Below, in pieces: positions 26,521 to 35,770 of a DNA stretch of 64,000 bases (position 1 is the stretch's first letter; each line of letters opens with the position of its first letter). The stretch is from UBA9659 sp965208605 (lineage in GTDB: Bacteria > Pseudomonadota > Gammaproteobacteria > Pseudomonadales > Azotimanducaceae). A model generated the notes under the pieces. The model was not told where the DNA came from and ran no database searches. It saw only the letters and a list, made by a program, of their open reading frames with translations. Where the stretch lies: the NCBI GenBank assembly GCA_965208605.1, contig OZ242345.1, positions 2,046,001-2,110,000 of the forward strand, written 5' to 3'. A program made the position numbers and the translations under genes.

Positions 26521-27909
26521 CTATCCGGGCGGGATTTTGAGTTTTTGACCTGCTTGGATGGTATCGCTCCTCAAGCCATTCAATGCCTTGATTTTACGGG
26601 TACTGACCCGGTATCGGAAGGCAATTTCCGAGAGGGTGTCGCCGGGTTCAATGGTGTAGATGAGTAGTCCATCTTGATTGATGCTGGCAAGTAGAGTGCC
26701 TTCTATCGGATGCGCGGCAACATATTGCTTAACACCAATAAAAATAGCGCTTGACAGTTTTTGCTGATGGGATTTAAGCGCCAATTTTTTGGCTTCCCCA
26801 GGATTGGAGATATAGCCGGTTTCTATGAGGATAGAGGGAATATCCGGGGATTTAAGCACCATAAATCTTGCTTGTTCAACTTGCTTCTTATGGAGTCTAG
26901 TGACCCGTCCGAGAGCCCGTAACACGGCACTCGCCAGCCCCATACTCCTTGGGAGGTTGGCATCCATGGAAAGGTCCAGGAGCACATTCTTCAAGACAGG
27001 CGTCTTGTCGTCCAGACTGATAAGCCCGCTACCCCCAATCAGATCTACACGATTTTCCTTATCAGCGTGCCAGCGCGCCGCTTCGCTAGTAGATTTCCCA
27101 AGAGAGTAAGCATACACAGAAGCACCACTAGCCCTGGAGGTCCGGAAGGCATCCGCGTGGATTGACAGAAAAAAGTCGGCCCGATAGTCAAAGGCAGTTT
27201 CAATACGTTTGCGCAATGTAATAGAATAGTCCCCCCGGCGAATCAACATAGCGGTGTACCCTGTTTCTCGGTCAAACAAGCTTGCCAACTGCTTGGAAAT
27301 CGCCAGCACCACATTTTTTTCATAGAGCTTCCCCTCGCCAACAGCGCCAGGGTCTTCACCGCCATGGCCGGCATCAATCGCGATGATGACATCCGCACCT
27401 GCTCTGGTTTCCCGCTCAGGGGGCTGTGGTGCCTCCCCTGGCTTCTCGGGAAGCGGATACAAATCAATGACCAGCCGATGGCCATAGGGCCGAGTCGGCT
27501 GGAGCCTAAAGCTGCTGGGGCGTACCTTTTCCGTCAGGTCAATCACGACTCGCAGTTCCTGCTTGGCTCTTCTGCCCAGCCGTATCTGCCCGATGGGGGT
27601 CTTCTGTAAATTGAGTTTATTGAGCTCGGCCTTGAAGACGATATTCTTGAAATCAATCACCAGCCGGTCAGGCGCAGAAAGGCGGAAAACCCGATGTTCA
27701 ACGGGGCTGGTCAGATCAAACACCAAACGGGTCCGCTCTGGCGACAACCTAATACGCATAGCTTCTATACCCGTCTCTTCTATACCCGTTTCTTTTTGAC
27801 CAGCACCTTCTTTACTAGCGACAGCCACCTGGGCTGAGCTGACACCTGCCAAAGCAAGCAGCACCGCGCATGCGAGATTCAAATATATTTTTGTGTTAGT
27901 TGCTGGCAA
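26521..27909 (-). CDS. amiC: N-acetylmuramoyl-L-alanine amidase (AmiB/AmiC type)
   Basis: Periplasmic zinc amidase that cleaves peptidoglycan cross-links during cell separation. Order of parts: signal peptide (about 1-32), AMIN domain (about 45-155, septal targeting), Amidase_3 domain (about 170-400) with Zn ligands in IDAGHGGEDPGAVG, YEKN and SIHADA and the catalytic Glu in ETGYISN, then a C-terminal LysM domain (YTIEPGDTLSEIAFRYRVS). A two-unit repeat (GIEETGIEAM) follows the signal peptide. The start lies inside the end of tsaE, so the two are coupled. AmiB and AmiC cannot be separated with certainty. Confidence 0.93.
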   Translation of the reverse strand: MPATNTKIYLNLACAVLLALAGVSSAQVAVASKEGAGQKETGIEETGIEAMRIRLSPERTRLVFDLTSPVEHRVFRLSAPDRLVIDFKNIVFKAELNKLNLQKTPIGQIRLGRRAKQELRVVIDLTEKVRPSSFRLQPTRPYGHRLVIDLYPLPEKPGEAPQPPERETRAGADVIIAIDAGHGGEDPGAVGEGKLYEKNVVLAISKQLASLFDRETGYTAMLIRRGDYSITLRKRIETAFDYRADFFLSIHADAFRTSRASGASVYAYSLGKSTSEAARWHADKENRVDLIGGSGLISLDDKTPVLKNVLLDLSMDANLPRSMGLASAVLRALGRVTRLHKKQVEQARFMVLKSPDIPSILIETGYISNPGEAKKLALKSHQQKLSSAIFIGVKQYVAAHPIEGTLLASINQDGLLIYTIEPGDTLSEIAFRYRVSTRKIKALNGLRSDTIQAGQKLKIPPG

Positions 27910-28343
27910 ATCCGTTCGCCGTATTGTGAATTAGCACTGATGTATACTTCTCGTTGCTGCTCTAGTAGCGCTATCTGAATATCAAGATCATGCGGCGGCA
28001 GTTGACCCGCGGCCCGTTCTGGCCACTCAATCAAGCAACAACTCTGCGCATCAAAATACTCATCAACACCTATGTATTCTAACTCTCTGGGGTCATTCAG
28101 TCTGTAAAGATCAAAGTGAAAAATATGCCGACCTTGTATCTCGTAGGGTTCAACCAGCGTAAAGGTAGGGCTTTTGACCGCGCCCGCATGCCCCATAGCA
28201 CGGATAATTCCCCGACACAGGGTGGTCTTGCCGGCACCCAGGGGGCCCGCTATATGCACCGATGTCTGGCCCGTGAGGCAACCGGCGAGGGCCGCACCAA
28301 AGAGCAGCATGGCCGCTTCATTCTCAATCTTGACAGCACGCAT
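27879..28343 (-). CDS. tsaE: tRNA threonylcarbamoyladenosine biosynthesis ATPase TsaE
   Basis: ATPase partner of TsaB/TsaD in t6A37 synthesis. The 154-residue protein has Walker A GPLGAGKTTLCRG, SPTFTLVEPYE, and the Walker B-like HFDLYRL, with the conserved C-terminal IEWPERA. It begins directly after nnrD ends and its last 31 bp overlap amiC, matching the nnrD-tsaE-amiC order of gammaproteobacteria. Confidence 0.96.
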   Translation of the reverse strand: MRAVKIENEAAMLLFGAALAGCLTGQTSVHIAGPLGAGKTTLCRGIIRAMGHAGAVKSPTFTLVEPYEIQGRHIFHFDLYRLNDPRELEYIGVDEYFDAQSCCLIEWPERAAGQLPPHDLDIQIALLEQQREVYISANSQYGERICQQLTQKYI

Positions 28344-29963
28344 TTAGGTATCGGTCAACTGCTGGTTCACTAAGCGTCTCATCACGGGCAAGAGTTCAGT
28401 AGCGAGCAGACCCGCTTCCCCCTGAGCGGCTTTGAGTTGATCCGCTGCCAGCGAATGTAAGACTGCCCCCAGACGTGCCGCCGTCCAGGGCGAATGGCCC
28501 TGGGCAAGCAAGCTCCCGATGACACCGCTGAGCAGGTCTCCCATCCCCGCCACCGCCATCCCCGGGTTGCCATAAGGATTGAGACAGATACGTTCATCAT
28601 CGGCAATCATAGTGCCAGCACCCTTCAACAGCACAACACCGGAATACAATGCTTGTAGCCGGGTTATCGCTGCCTTCCGATCTGCTTGTACCGCCGTGCC
28701 ACCGAGTAATCTAGAGGCTTCACCGGGATGGGGAGTCAAGACATGCTTGCCAGATGCGAGTCTTGTTTGCGCAACAGATTGATTATCAGCGGGGGCTGCC
28801 TCTGCTCTGGGCGGGTGAATAGCAGCAAGAATGTTCAAGCCATCCGCATCCAGCAATAGCGGCAGGTCGGACTGCATGACGGCATCAAATACAGCCCGTC
28901 CCCAATCACCCTGCCCCAGACCCGGGCCCAGCACAATCGCCGAGGCCCGCGCCATCAAGGGCAAGAGCTCTTGTGCCTGCTCCAGGCCATAAGCCATCAC
29001 CTCGGGACGTCGGGCGATAATGCTGGCTACATTGCTGGGTCTGGTGGCAACCGACACCAGGCCCGCACCGACATAGAGTGCCGCCTCTGCTACCAGCGCC
29101 ACAGCCCCACCCATACCTAGATCGCCACCCACCACCAGCAGGTGCCCCTGGTGCTTCTTGTGGGTATTTTTGTGTCGCCGAAAAAGAGCAGGCGGTAACT
29201 CTTCCCAAGCAAGCCGTTCCACCCAGCCGTCATGCCGAGCGTAAATCGCCTCAGGCAAGTCCAGATTGGCATACACAATCTCGCCCGCATACTCAGGCCC
29301 ATCATTGGTATAGAGTCCCAGCTTAGGCGCGACCAAGGTGAGGGTCACGGACGCCTTGATACATGCGCCCAGGCAGGACCCCGTATCCGCACACAGGCCC
29401 GAAGGAATATCAACAGCAAGCACCGGGGTGCGGCTCTGATTGACCCGCCTGATAATCTGCGCAAAGGCATCTTGAACATCCCTGTCCAGCCCGGTGCCCA
29501 ACAAGGCATCAACGATGACATCTGCTGCCGCCAACCCATCGCGGTTTATGTCGCTCTTTATATCAAGTGGGGGGAGTGCTCTTGCGGCACTGTCCAGATA
29601 GAAACGATAGGCTTGGCAAGCATCGGTGTCATCCGCGGGTGGCTTCCCCACTAGGCATACTTCCACCTGCAGCCCCTTGGCGGCGAGCAACCCGGCAATG
29701 ATGAAGCCATCGCCGGCGTTATTCCCACTACCACAGACGAGGGCAATCCTGGTAGCGGCAGGCCACCTTTGCAATAGCTGGTCAACGCAGGCCTGAGCCG
29801 CGCGCTTCATCAAGGTAATCCCGGGGATGGCGTATTCTTCAATGGCGACCCTATCCAACTCGCGCACCCCGGCGGCGTCATATAGCCTGGAGGCACTAGG
29901 AGTGAGACTATTCAATGTTGCGGGCTTTGGTGATGTCATGGGTAGTGTCATGGGTAGTGTCAT
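28344..29963 (-). CDS. nnrD: Bifunctional NAD(P)H-hydrate repair enzyme (epimerase + dehydratase)
   Basis: Repairs damaged NAD(P)H hydrates. The N-terminal epimerase domain (YjeF_N) has GSGNNAGDGFIIAGLLA; the C-terminal ADP-dependent dehydratase has LGPGLGQ, LLDADGLNILA, LTPHPGEASRLLG and NPGMAVAGMGDLLSGVIGSLLAQ. About 540 residues. The open frame runs to 30407, but that would overlap divergent queG, and the extension is not family-like. I place the start at 29963; two more ATGs (29951, 29939) follow because the start region is itself a 12-bp repeat (encoding M-T-L-P). Followed directly by tsaE. Confidence 0.93.
   Translation of the reverse strand: MTLPMTLPMTSPKPATLNSLTPSASRLYDAAGVRELDRVAIEEYAIPGITLMKRAAQACVDQLLQRWPAATRIALVCGSGNNAGDGFIIAGLLAAKGLQVEVCLVGKPPADDTDACQAYRFYLDSAARALPPLDIKSDINRDGLAAADVIVDALLGTGLDRDVQDAFAQIIRRVNQSRTPVLAVDIPSGLCADTGSCLGACIKASVTLTLVAPKLGLYTNDGPEYAGEIVYANLDLPEAIYARHDGWVERLAWEELPPALFRRHKNTHKKHQGHLLVVGGDLGMGGAVALVAEAALYVGAGLVSVATRPSNVASIIARRPEVMAYGLEQAQELLPLMARASAIVLGPGLGQGDWGRAVFDAVMQSDLPLLLDADGLNILAAIHPPRAEAAPADNQSVAQTRLASGKHVLTPHPGEASRLLGGTAVQADRKAAITRLQALYSGVVLLKGAGTMIADDERICLNPYGNPGMAVAGMGDLLSGVIGSLLAQGHSPWTAARLGAVLHSLAADQLKAAQGEAGLLATELLPVMRRLVNQQLTDT
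29938..29963 (-). repeat. 12-bp repeat at the nnrD start codon
   Basis: The unit ATGACACTACCC is present twice and a degenerate third begins ATGACATCACC, so each unit offers an in-frame start codon. Copy-number change would move the start without losing it. Confidence 0.75.
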
Positions 29964-30077
29964 CTTGCCTGCACAGGCATGATATTTGATTATATGACAA
30001 TCTGCTTGCTGCTTCTCGCCCAATAAGAGTGGAAACTGAGGGCGTGTAACTGAGCGGGTGTAAATAAGGGCTTCTAC

Positions 30078-31220
30078 ATGAGCGACATTGACTGGCAACA
30101 CTTTGGTAAAGAGATAGAAGCCTGGTCCCGTGCCGAGGGTTTCAATGCGGTGGGCATTACCGACCTGGAGCTCGCTCAGCATGAGGACTATCTCAATGCC
30201 TGGCTGGAGCGGGATTTTCACGGCAGCATGAGTTATATGTCCCGCCACGGGACAATGAGAAGCCATCCAGAACAACTCCATCCGGGAAGTATCAGCGTCA
30301 TCAGTCTGCGGATTGATTATCTGTCTCAAGAGCCTGAGCCGATAACAGTACTGCAGAATCAGAACTCGGCTTATATTTCCCGTTATGCCTTGGGCAGGGA
30401 TTATCACAAGGTACTGAGAGGGAAGCTAAAAAAGATCATTGCCTTGATGGAAGAATATCTGAGGTGCCACAATCTTGACAAGAACCTCGACAATGACTTT
30501 GACAATTTTGATGCCAGGGTATTTACCGATAGCGCACCCTTGTTGGAAAAAGCCATAGCCGAGAAGGCCGGGCTAGGCTGGATCGGCAAGAACACCCTCT
30601 TGTTGTCCGAGGAAGCCGGCTCTTGGTTTTTTCTCGGTGAGATTCTCACCAACTTGCCGTTGTTGTCGCTACAGCCTGCTAAGGTCGTCAATCGTTGCGG
30701 TTCCTGTAGTGCTTGCATGGACATCTGCCCGACCCAAGCCCTAGTCGGGCCCTATCAGTTGGATGCAAGGCGGTGTATTTCCTATCTGACAATAGAACAC
30801 AAAGGGGCTATTCCGGTGGCGCTGAGACCCCTGCTCGGCAATCGCATCTTCGGATGCGATGACTGCCAACTCGTGTGCCCCTGGAATCGATATGCACAGA
30901 CCCACCAGGAAAGTGACTTCAAACCGAGACACGGCCTAGAGGATGCACAGTTGATGGATTTGTTTGCCTGGTCTGAACAGGAATTCTTAACAAAAACACA
31001 GGGCTCAGCAATAAGAAGAACCGGCTACGAAGGTTGGCTTCGCAACCTGGCTATCGCCCTCGGCAATGCGCCCTTTGACCCCGATATAGTGGCAAGTTTG
31101 AACCGCCGTCTGGGCAAATTTTCCACACTGGTTGATGAGCATATTCACTGGGCACTAGAGCAACACTTAGAAAAACACTTAGCAGAACAACAAACCGCAA
31201 ACGAAGAAGCCCTGAGTTAA
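30078..31220 (+). CDS. queG: Epoxyqueuosine reductase QueG
   Basis: Cobalamin and iron-sulfur enzyme that reduces epoxyqueuosine to queuosine in tRNA. The N-terminal DUF1730 domain is followed by two [4Fe-4S] motifs, CGSCSACMDICPTQAL and CDDCQLVCPWNR, and a HEAT-like C-terminus. The 380 residues are typical. A short D-N-x-D repeat from a 12-bp array (30471-30506) lies before AR-VFTDSAPLLEK. The stop codon sits in a 15-bp tandem repeat (31206-31250). It is divergent from nnrD with 114 bp between, as in relatives. Confidence 0.96.
   Translation: MSDIDWQHFGKEIEAWSRAEGFNAVGITDLELAQHEDYLNAWLERDFHGSMSYMSRHGTMRSHPEQLHPGSISVISLRIDYLSQEPEPITVLQNQNSAYISRYALGRDYHKVLRGKLKKIIALMEEYLRCHNLDKNLDNDFDNFDARVFTDSAPLLEKAIAEKAGLGWIGKNTLLLSEEAGSWFFLGEILTNLPLLSLQPAKVVNRCGSCSACMDICPTQALVGPYQLDARRCISYLTIEHKGAIPVALRPLLGNRIFGCDDCQLVCPWNRYAQTHQESDFKPRHGLEDAQLMDLFAWSEQEFLTKTQGSAIRRTGYEGWLRNLAIALGNAPFDPDIVASLNRRLGKFSTLVDEHIHWALEQHLEKHLAEQQTANEEALS
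30471..30506 (+). repeat. In-frame 12-bp tandem array (3 units) in queG
   Basis: Three 12-bp units such as AACCTCGACAAT encode an N-L-D-K/N-type repeat in QueG. The frame is kept. Confidence 0.75.
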
Positions 31221-31250
31221 GAAACCATGGATTAAGAAGCCATGGGTTAG
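31206..31250 (+). repeat. 15-bp tandem array (3 units) spanning the queG stop
   Basis: Units GAAGCCCTGAGTTAA, GAAACCATGGATTAA and GAAGCCATGGGTTAG run through the queG stop codon. Each unit ends in an in-frame stop, so expansion keeps termination. Confidence 0.85.
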
Positions 31251-31374
31251 GCCGGATGAGATGCCCTGCTGAGATACCACTCCCTGCTATTCCTTATCAG
31301 GTACAATAAACAACAATAGTGAACTCGCATGCTGAACTGCATGCTTAGTCTCATCGGGACAGGTAATACTAGGC

Positions 31375-31953
31375 ATGCCCAAAAAGGTTGAAACTCACTC
31401 TCAGCAGCTGATCTGGATGGATCTGGAGATGACCGGTCTTGACCCAGAGACCAATCGGATACTTGAGATGGCCACCTTGATAACGGATTCTTCTCTGCAC
31501 CTCGTGGCTGAGGGTCCCGTCTTTTACATCAAGCAAAGTGAACCATTACTTGCCGGCATGGATAAATGGAATACCGAGCATCATACGAGCTCTGGCTTGA
31601 TAGAGTTTGTTCGTACTAAGGGTATTTCAGAAACAGCAGCGGAGCTTGCCACTTTGGAATTTCTTGCCGGTCATGCTGAAGCCGGCACAGCGCCGCTATG
31701 CGGTAACAGCATCAGCCATGACCGGCGCTTCCTGGCGAAGTACATGCCGCAATTGGAGGCCTTCCTGCATTACCGCAACATTGATGTGAGCAGCATTAAG
31801 GAACTGGCACTCCGCTGGCGTCCTGATATAGCCTCAGGTCTGGTGAAAAAAAACACCCATCGCGCCCTGGAAGATATCCAGGAATCAATAGAGGAACTAC
31901 GCCACTATCGTCAGCATTTTTTCCGTCATTCCGTGCCTGAGCGGCCTGAATAG
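31375..31953 (+). CDS. orn: Oligoribonuclease Orn
   Basis: 3'-5' exonuclease of the DEDDh family that degrades di- and short oligoribonucleotides, including pGpG. Catalytic residues are visible: D and E in WMDLEMTGLDPE, D in NSISHDRRFL, and H/D in HRALEDIQESI. The 192 residues are slightly above the usual 180. It starts a short co-directional run with the sulfurtransferase and psd genes. Confidence 0.96.
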   Translation: MPKKVETHSQQLIWMDLEMTGLDPETNRILEMATLITDSSLHLVAEGPVFYIKQSEPLLAGMDKWNTEHHTSSGLIEFVRTKGISETAAELATLEFLAGHAEAGTAPLCGNSISHDRRFLAKYMPQLEAFLHYRNIDVSSIKELALRWRPDIASGLVKKNTHRALEDIQESIEELRHYRQHFFRHSVPERPE

Positions 31954-31968
31954 TCCAGGTGTTGGGTT

Positions 31969-32793
31969 ATGTCATCGCCTCCATCAGTATCTTCCAGCCT
32001 ACCCATGCTCTGTGAGCCAGAGCAACTTTTAGAGCATCTTGACGCTCCCGAATTGCTCATTGTTGATCTGTGCCGGGACCAGGTGTTTGCCCGCTATCAT
32101 ATTCCTGGTGCGCTGCATGTCAGACCGGCGGAGTTGCTCTGTGGCATTGAACCCGCGACGGGCAAGCTACCGGATATTGAACAATTAAATTCACTCTTTG
32201 CTCGGCTGGGTTACCGCGACGACAAGCATATTGTGGCTTATGACGATGAAGGCGGTGGCTGGGCAGGTCGGTTTTTCTGGACTCTGGAGGTGCTTGGTCA
32301 TCAATACGCTTCCTGCTTGAACGGTGGGCTCATTGCCTGGGTTGCTGAGGGCAAACCAGTAACCACTCAGTTAGTGCCACCAACCCCGACTCAGGTCAAG
32401 CTGGAAATTAATTCTCAAGCCATTGCGGAACAAGAAGATGTTATGCAGGCAATCAATGCACCCGATACGATAATCTGGGATGCACGTTCCCCTGAGGAGT
32501 ATGCTGGCACCAAGGTCACCGCCGCTCGAAATGGCCATATCCCTGGCGCCATCAACCTGGATTGGCTGGAAGTCATGGACCAGGACAATCATCTAAAATT
32601 GCGCAAGGACCTCAGGCATTTTCTTAATGCCCGGGGAATAACCGATGCCAGCAAGGTGATTACCCACTGCCAGACCCACCACCGCTCCGGGCTAACCTAC
32701 CTGGTGGGCAGGATACTCGGCATGAAGATTAAAGCTTACCCCGGCTCCTGGTCTGAATGGGGTAATGACCCGCGCACCCCGATTGAACTCTGA
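31969..32793 (+). CDS. sseA: Two-domain sulfurtransferase (thiosulfate/3-mercaptopyruvate)
   Basis: Tandem rhodanese-domain enzyme. The catalytic cysteine is in THCQTHHRSG in the second domain; this loop resembles the Azotobacter RhdA type rather than E. coli SseA (CGSG), so thiosulfate may be the preferred donor. Other marks are RVAR-like WDARSPEEYAG and HIPGAINLDW in domain two and ARYHIPGALHV in domain one. 274 residues. It sits 15 bp after orn and 21 bp before psd. The symbol is given for the family, not the exact substrate. Confidence 0.88.
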   Translation: MSSPPSVSSSLPMLCEPEQLLEHLDAPELLIVDLCRDQVFARYHIPGALHVRPAELLCGIEPATGKLPDIEQLNSLFARLGYRDDKHIVAYDDEGGGWAGRFFWTLEVLGHQYASCLNGGLIAWVAEGKPVTTQLVPPTPTQVKLEINSQAIAEQEDVMQAINAPDTIIWDARSPEEYAGTKVTAARNGHIPGAINLDWLEVMDQDNHLKLRKDLRHFLNARGITDASKVITHCQTHHRSGLTYLVGRILGMKIKAYPGSWSEWGNDPRTPIEL

Positions 32794-32814
32794 ACAGCCT
32801 ACTGTTAATAAATC

Positions 32815-33627
32815 ATGCAGACTCTTTTTGTTTTTTTACAAAAGCTCATGCCTCAGCAGCTACTCAGTCGCCTGGCAGGGCAGCTTGCACACTCGGAAAA
32901 TTATCTGGTGAAAGAGATTTTTATCCGATTGTTTTGTGTGTTTTTCCCGGTCAATTTACTAGAGTCGGAACGCACTCAAATTCAGGACTACCGGTCATTC
33001 AATGACTTTTTCACCCGTACCCTACGCGAGGGTTGCCGCCCTATTGCCGGGCACCTGTGTAGCCCCGCGGATGGCTTAGTTGCCGCCCTGGGCAATCTAC
33101 ATGCGGGGCAGTTGCTACAAGCAAAAGAGATTGAATATTCATTGGACCAGCTACTGGCGGAGACGCCTCAATTCACGCGCGGTAGCTTCATCACCATCTA
33201 CCTGGCACCACACAACTATCATCGCGTCCATGCCCCTTGTCAGAGCGAATTGATAACCGCCCAATATATTCCTGGCAGGTTGTTTTCAGTAAACCAGACG
33301 ACAACTACAAAAGTGCCCGACCTGTTAGTGACCAATGAACGGCTTGTCTGTCAGTTGAGGACCCACCCGGGCCTGGCAGCCGCTGGCAGCACCATCTATT
33401 GCGTCCTGGTGGGTGCCATGTTGGTGGCGAGCATCAAGCCGGTCTGGTCATCTGTACCCTGCCGCCCAGGGCTTGAGGTAGATACGGGAAGGGGAATGAA
33501 GTTTGAGCAGGGCGAGGAAATAGGCTATTTCCAAATGGGCTCCACGGTGGTGCTCGTATTTGATCAAGAAATGGATTTTATTGTTGACGTAGGGCAACCC
33601 ATCAAGTGGGGTCAGCCGCTGGTCTGA
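32815..33627 (+). CDS. psd: Phosphatidylserine decarboxylase proenzyme
   Basis: Inner-membrane pyruvoyl enzyme that makes phosphatidylethanolamine. The self-cleavage motif near the C-terminus reads MGST (in GYFQMGSTVVLVF) rather than the usual LGST; Gly-Ser, where cleavage yields the pyruvoyl group, is kept. Also present are YRSFNDFFTRTLREGCRPI, SPADGLV and the His in YLAPHNYHRVHAP. The 270 residues are somewhat shorter than E. coli Psd. It follows the sulfurtransferase in one likely operon. Confidence 0.95.
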   Translation: MQTLFVFLQKLMPQQLLSRLAGQLAHSENYLVKEIFIRLFCVFFPVNLLESERTQIQDYRSFNDFFTRTLREGCRPIAGHLCSPADGLVAALGNLHAGQLLQAKEIEYSLDQLLAETPQFTRGSFITIYLAPHNYHRVHAPCQSELITAQYIPGRLFSVNQTTTTKVPDLLVTNERLVCQLRTHPGLAAAGSTIYCVLVGAMLVASIKPVWSSVPCRPGLEVDTGRGMKFEQGEEIGYFQMGSTVVLVFDQEMDFIVDVGQPIKWGQPLV

Positions 33628-33658
33628 GGAAAGCTGGATCTATGAGAAGAGGCTCAGG

Positions 33659-33745
33659 CTATTCAGCATCCAATAACAATTCAATCCTATCCATAACATC
33701 TTCCATGCGGCGCACCAGTGCCTGGTAGGGTTCTGGACTCGCCAT
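33659..33745 (-). CDS. Possible 28-residue ORF downstream of the M3 peptidase
   Basis: Two bases after the peptidase stop a small frame runs ATG to TAG and encodes MASPEPYQALVRRMEDVMDR followed by an acidic, leucine-rich end. It would form one amphipathic helix. No family is recognised, and there is no clear ribosome-binding site apart from coupling to the upstream gene. Confidence 0.3.
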   Translation of the reverse strand: MASPEPYQALVRRMEDVMDRIELLLDAE

Positions 33746-33747
33746 GT

Positions 33748-35556
33748 CTAACCGGCTTTTATCAATATCTCATAAGCATAGTCTGAGCCGCCCGCTTTTA
33801 AGGTGTCAATAAACGCATCCCGCACTTTTATATCACCTTTGAGAAAACGCTCCGAAAACCAAGCTGCACCCGAGATTGATGTTGCATATTGGAAGACGTA
33901 AAAGTCATAGTAAAAATGAGGAATATAAGCCCACTCCACCGCGTAGGCATCATCAATGCTGAGCACACCCTCGGCATCACCATGGTAACGTTTGAGTAGT
34001 TCGGCGTACTTTTCAGTAAAAATGGTCCCGGTTAACGGTTCTCCCCTTTCTGCCGCTTCATGTATTGCCAACTCAAATTCTGCAAACATGGTTTGTCGAA
34101 AGAAGGTACCGCGAATAGATTCCAATGCTTGTCCCAAATAAAAGAGCTGCTCCTCTTTGGTTGTAGCGGCAGCGATCAAATGCTCTTCTAGCAAAATTTC
34201 ATTGATAGTGGAGGCCATCTCAGCAGTGAAGGTTGAATAGTTTGCCTTCTCAAAAGGCTGGGCTCTCTTTGCTAACATGGTGTGTACTGCATGTCCCCAT
34301 TCATGCAGATAGGTGGAAAGCGCATTGTAATCGTCGTTATGATTGAGCAGCACATAGGGATGCACATCGTAGGCTGAGCCGCTCATGTAGGCACCGGAAC
34401 GTTTTCCGGGCTGTGGATAGACATGCGCCCAGTTTGAATCTAGCGCAGTTGCCAGATGTTGGTTGTATTCCTCACCCAGCGGCTTAAGCACCTCCAAGGC
34501 AATATCTTTTGATGCCGCTATCCCAAAGTCCGAACTGAAACCAGAGCCCGCTTCCACCAGGGGCGGATATATATCATAATATTGGAGCTCCTCAATGCCG
34601 AGAATCCGCCCCCGCAACTTAAAGTAGCGATGCAAGGTGGGGAGATTTTCATTCACCTGAGCAACCAGCATGCGATACACCGCTTCGGGCAAATTTTCCT
34701 CCGACAACTGCAGGTCCAGTACCGAGTCGTAACCACGGGCTTTGGCTTGAAACAAATTCGCGCGCACTTCCGCATTAAGGGTCGCCCCCATGCTGTCTTC
34801 ATACTCCTTCCAGATTGCCCAGAACTGATCAAACACTCGCTTGCGGTCTCCCCGATCGGGGTGGGAACGAGCGCCGGAATAGCCCGCCTGATTCAGCTGA
34901 ATTTTTTTGCCGCTGCTCAAGGTAATTTCCGACCATGGAATATCGGCATTTGCCAGCATGCTGTAAATGTTATACGGGCTATTGCTCATAGCACTCGCCG
35001 AGGCGAGTAGGGCTTCGCCTTTTGCATCTAGCAGGTGCGGTGCCCGGCGAAGCAGATCTTTGATATAGGTATCAAAAGGCTTCAACCGGGGTTCTTTTTT
35101 GAGATAGCGGTTGAGTTTTTTCTCGCCCAAAGCAAGCAAGGCAGGATCCACCCAGGAGGTGGCTTCAGAAAATTCGGTACCCAGCGTTTGTACCCGAGCG
35201 TCTCTCTGTTGAGTCACCGGGACCCGCTGATCCTCATCGCTTTGCATACTGGCATAGCCGCTCAAACGATAAAAATCTTTGGTCACGCGAGATTGTTCCT
35301 CTAAGGCATCCGCTAGCTTGGCAGCTGTTCCCCCAAAACCATTGCGTAGTTGGGGCAGTTGTTGTATGCGTGATTTGATATCAGTGAATGCGTTTGCCCA
35401 GGCGACGTCGCTCTCATAGAGATCTGTTAGATCCCAACGGATTTGTTCTCGCTCCACCTCCGCGGGTGTGTCTTCTGTGTTAATAAAGAACATACCAATG
35501 AGGAGCATGCCAATAAAAAGCGTACCGACAAGAGAGAAAAGTAATTTTGTGCGCAT
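33748..35556 (-). CDS. M3-family oligoendopeptidase (PepF-like), membrane anchored
   Basis: Zinc metallopeptidase of 602 residues. The HExxH motif is in YLHEWGHAVHTML with the third ligand in the following ANYSTFTAEMASTINE helix (Glu of AEMAS). N-terminal WDLTDLYESDVAW and FYRLSGYASMQSDED are typical of PepF. Unlike cytosolic PepF, it starts with a strong hydrophobic helix (residues 5-26, LLFSLVGTLFIGMLLIGMFF) without a Cys lipobox, so it is probably anchored in the inner membrane facing the periplasm. It stands alone between psd (convergent) and uvrB. Confidence 0.9.
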   Translation of the reverse strand: MRTKLLFSLVGTLFIGMLLIGMFFINTEDTPAEVEREQIRWDLTDLYESDVAWANAFTDIKSRIQQLPQLRNGFGGTAAKLADALEEQSRVTKDFYRLSGYASMQSDEDQRVPVTQQRDARVQTLGTEFSEATSWVDPALLALGEKKLNRYLKKEPRLKPFDTYIKDLLRRAPHLLDAKGEALLASASAMSNSPYNIYSMLANADIPWSEITLSSGKKIQLNQAGYSGARSHPDRGDRKRVFDQFWAIWKEYEDSMGATLNAEVRANLFQAKARGYDSVLDLQLSEENLPEAVYRMLVAQVNENLPTLHRYFKLRGRILGIEELQYYDIYPPLVEAGSGFSSDFGIAASKDIALEVLKPLGEEYNQHLATALDSNWAHVYPQPGKRSGAYMSGSAYDVHPYVLLNHNDDYNALSTYLHEWGHAVHTMLAKRAQPFEKANYSTFTAEMASTINEILLEEHLIAAATTKEEQLFYLGQALESIRGTFFRQTMFAEFELAIHEAAERGEPLTGTIFTEKYAELLKRYHGDAEGVLSIDDAYAVEWAYIPHFYYDFYVFQYATSISGAAWFSERFLKGDIKVRDAFIDTLKAGGSDYAYEILIKAG

Positions 35557-35651
35557 AGTGATATACCTCGGATTGCATCGGAAGTTGAGTGCCCTAGTAG
35601 TGAGATAGAATAAACCACATTCGGGAAAGGAAGGTCAACAGCCAAGGCACC

Positions 35652-35678
35652 TTGGATTCAACCCCGAAGTGCAACCGG
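35652..35678. repeat. Dispersed 27-bp repeat, copy 3
   Basis: Exact copy of the element at 19128-19154, in the gap between uvrB and the peptidase gene. It is followed by CTTCGACAAGAATGACGGGG, a block shared in part with the other intergenic repeats. Confidence 0.9.
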
Positions 35679-35770
35679 CTTCGACAAGAATGACGGGGTT
35701 CGGCGGGACGACTGGGTTCGGGGCGGGTGAAGTGGCACTTAAGAATTGAATCCAAGCACCCATGAGTGCC

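Noticed and set aside
29964..30407. N-terminal extension of nnrD
   Set aside because: It would overlap divergent queG, and the added residues do not resemble the YjeF family; the conserved region begins after 29963.
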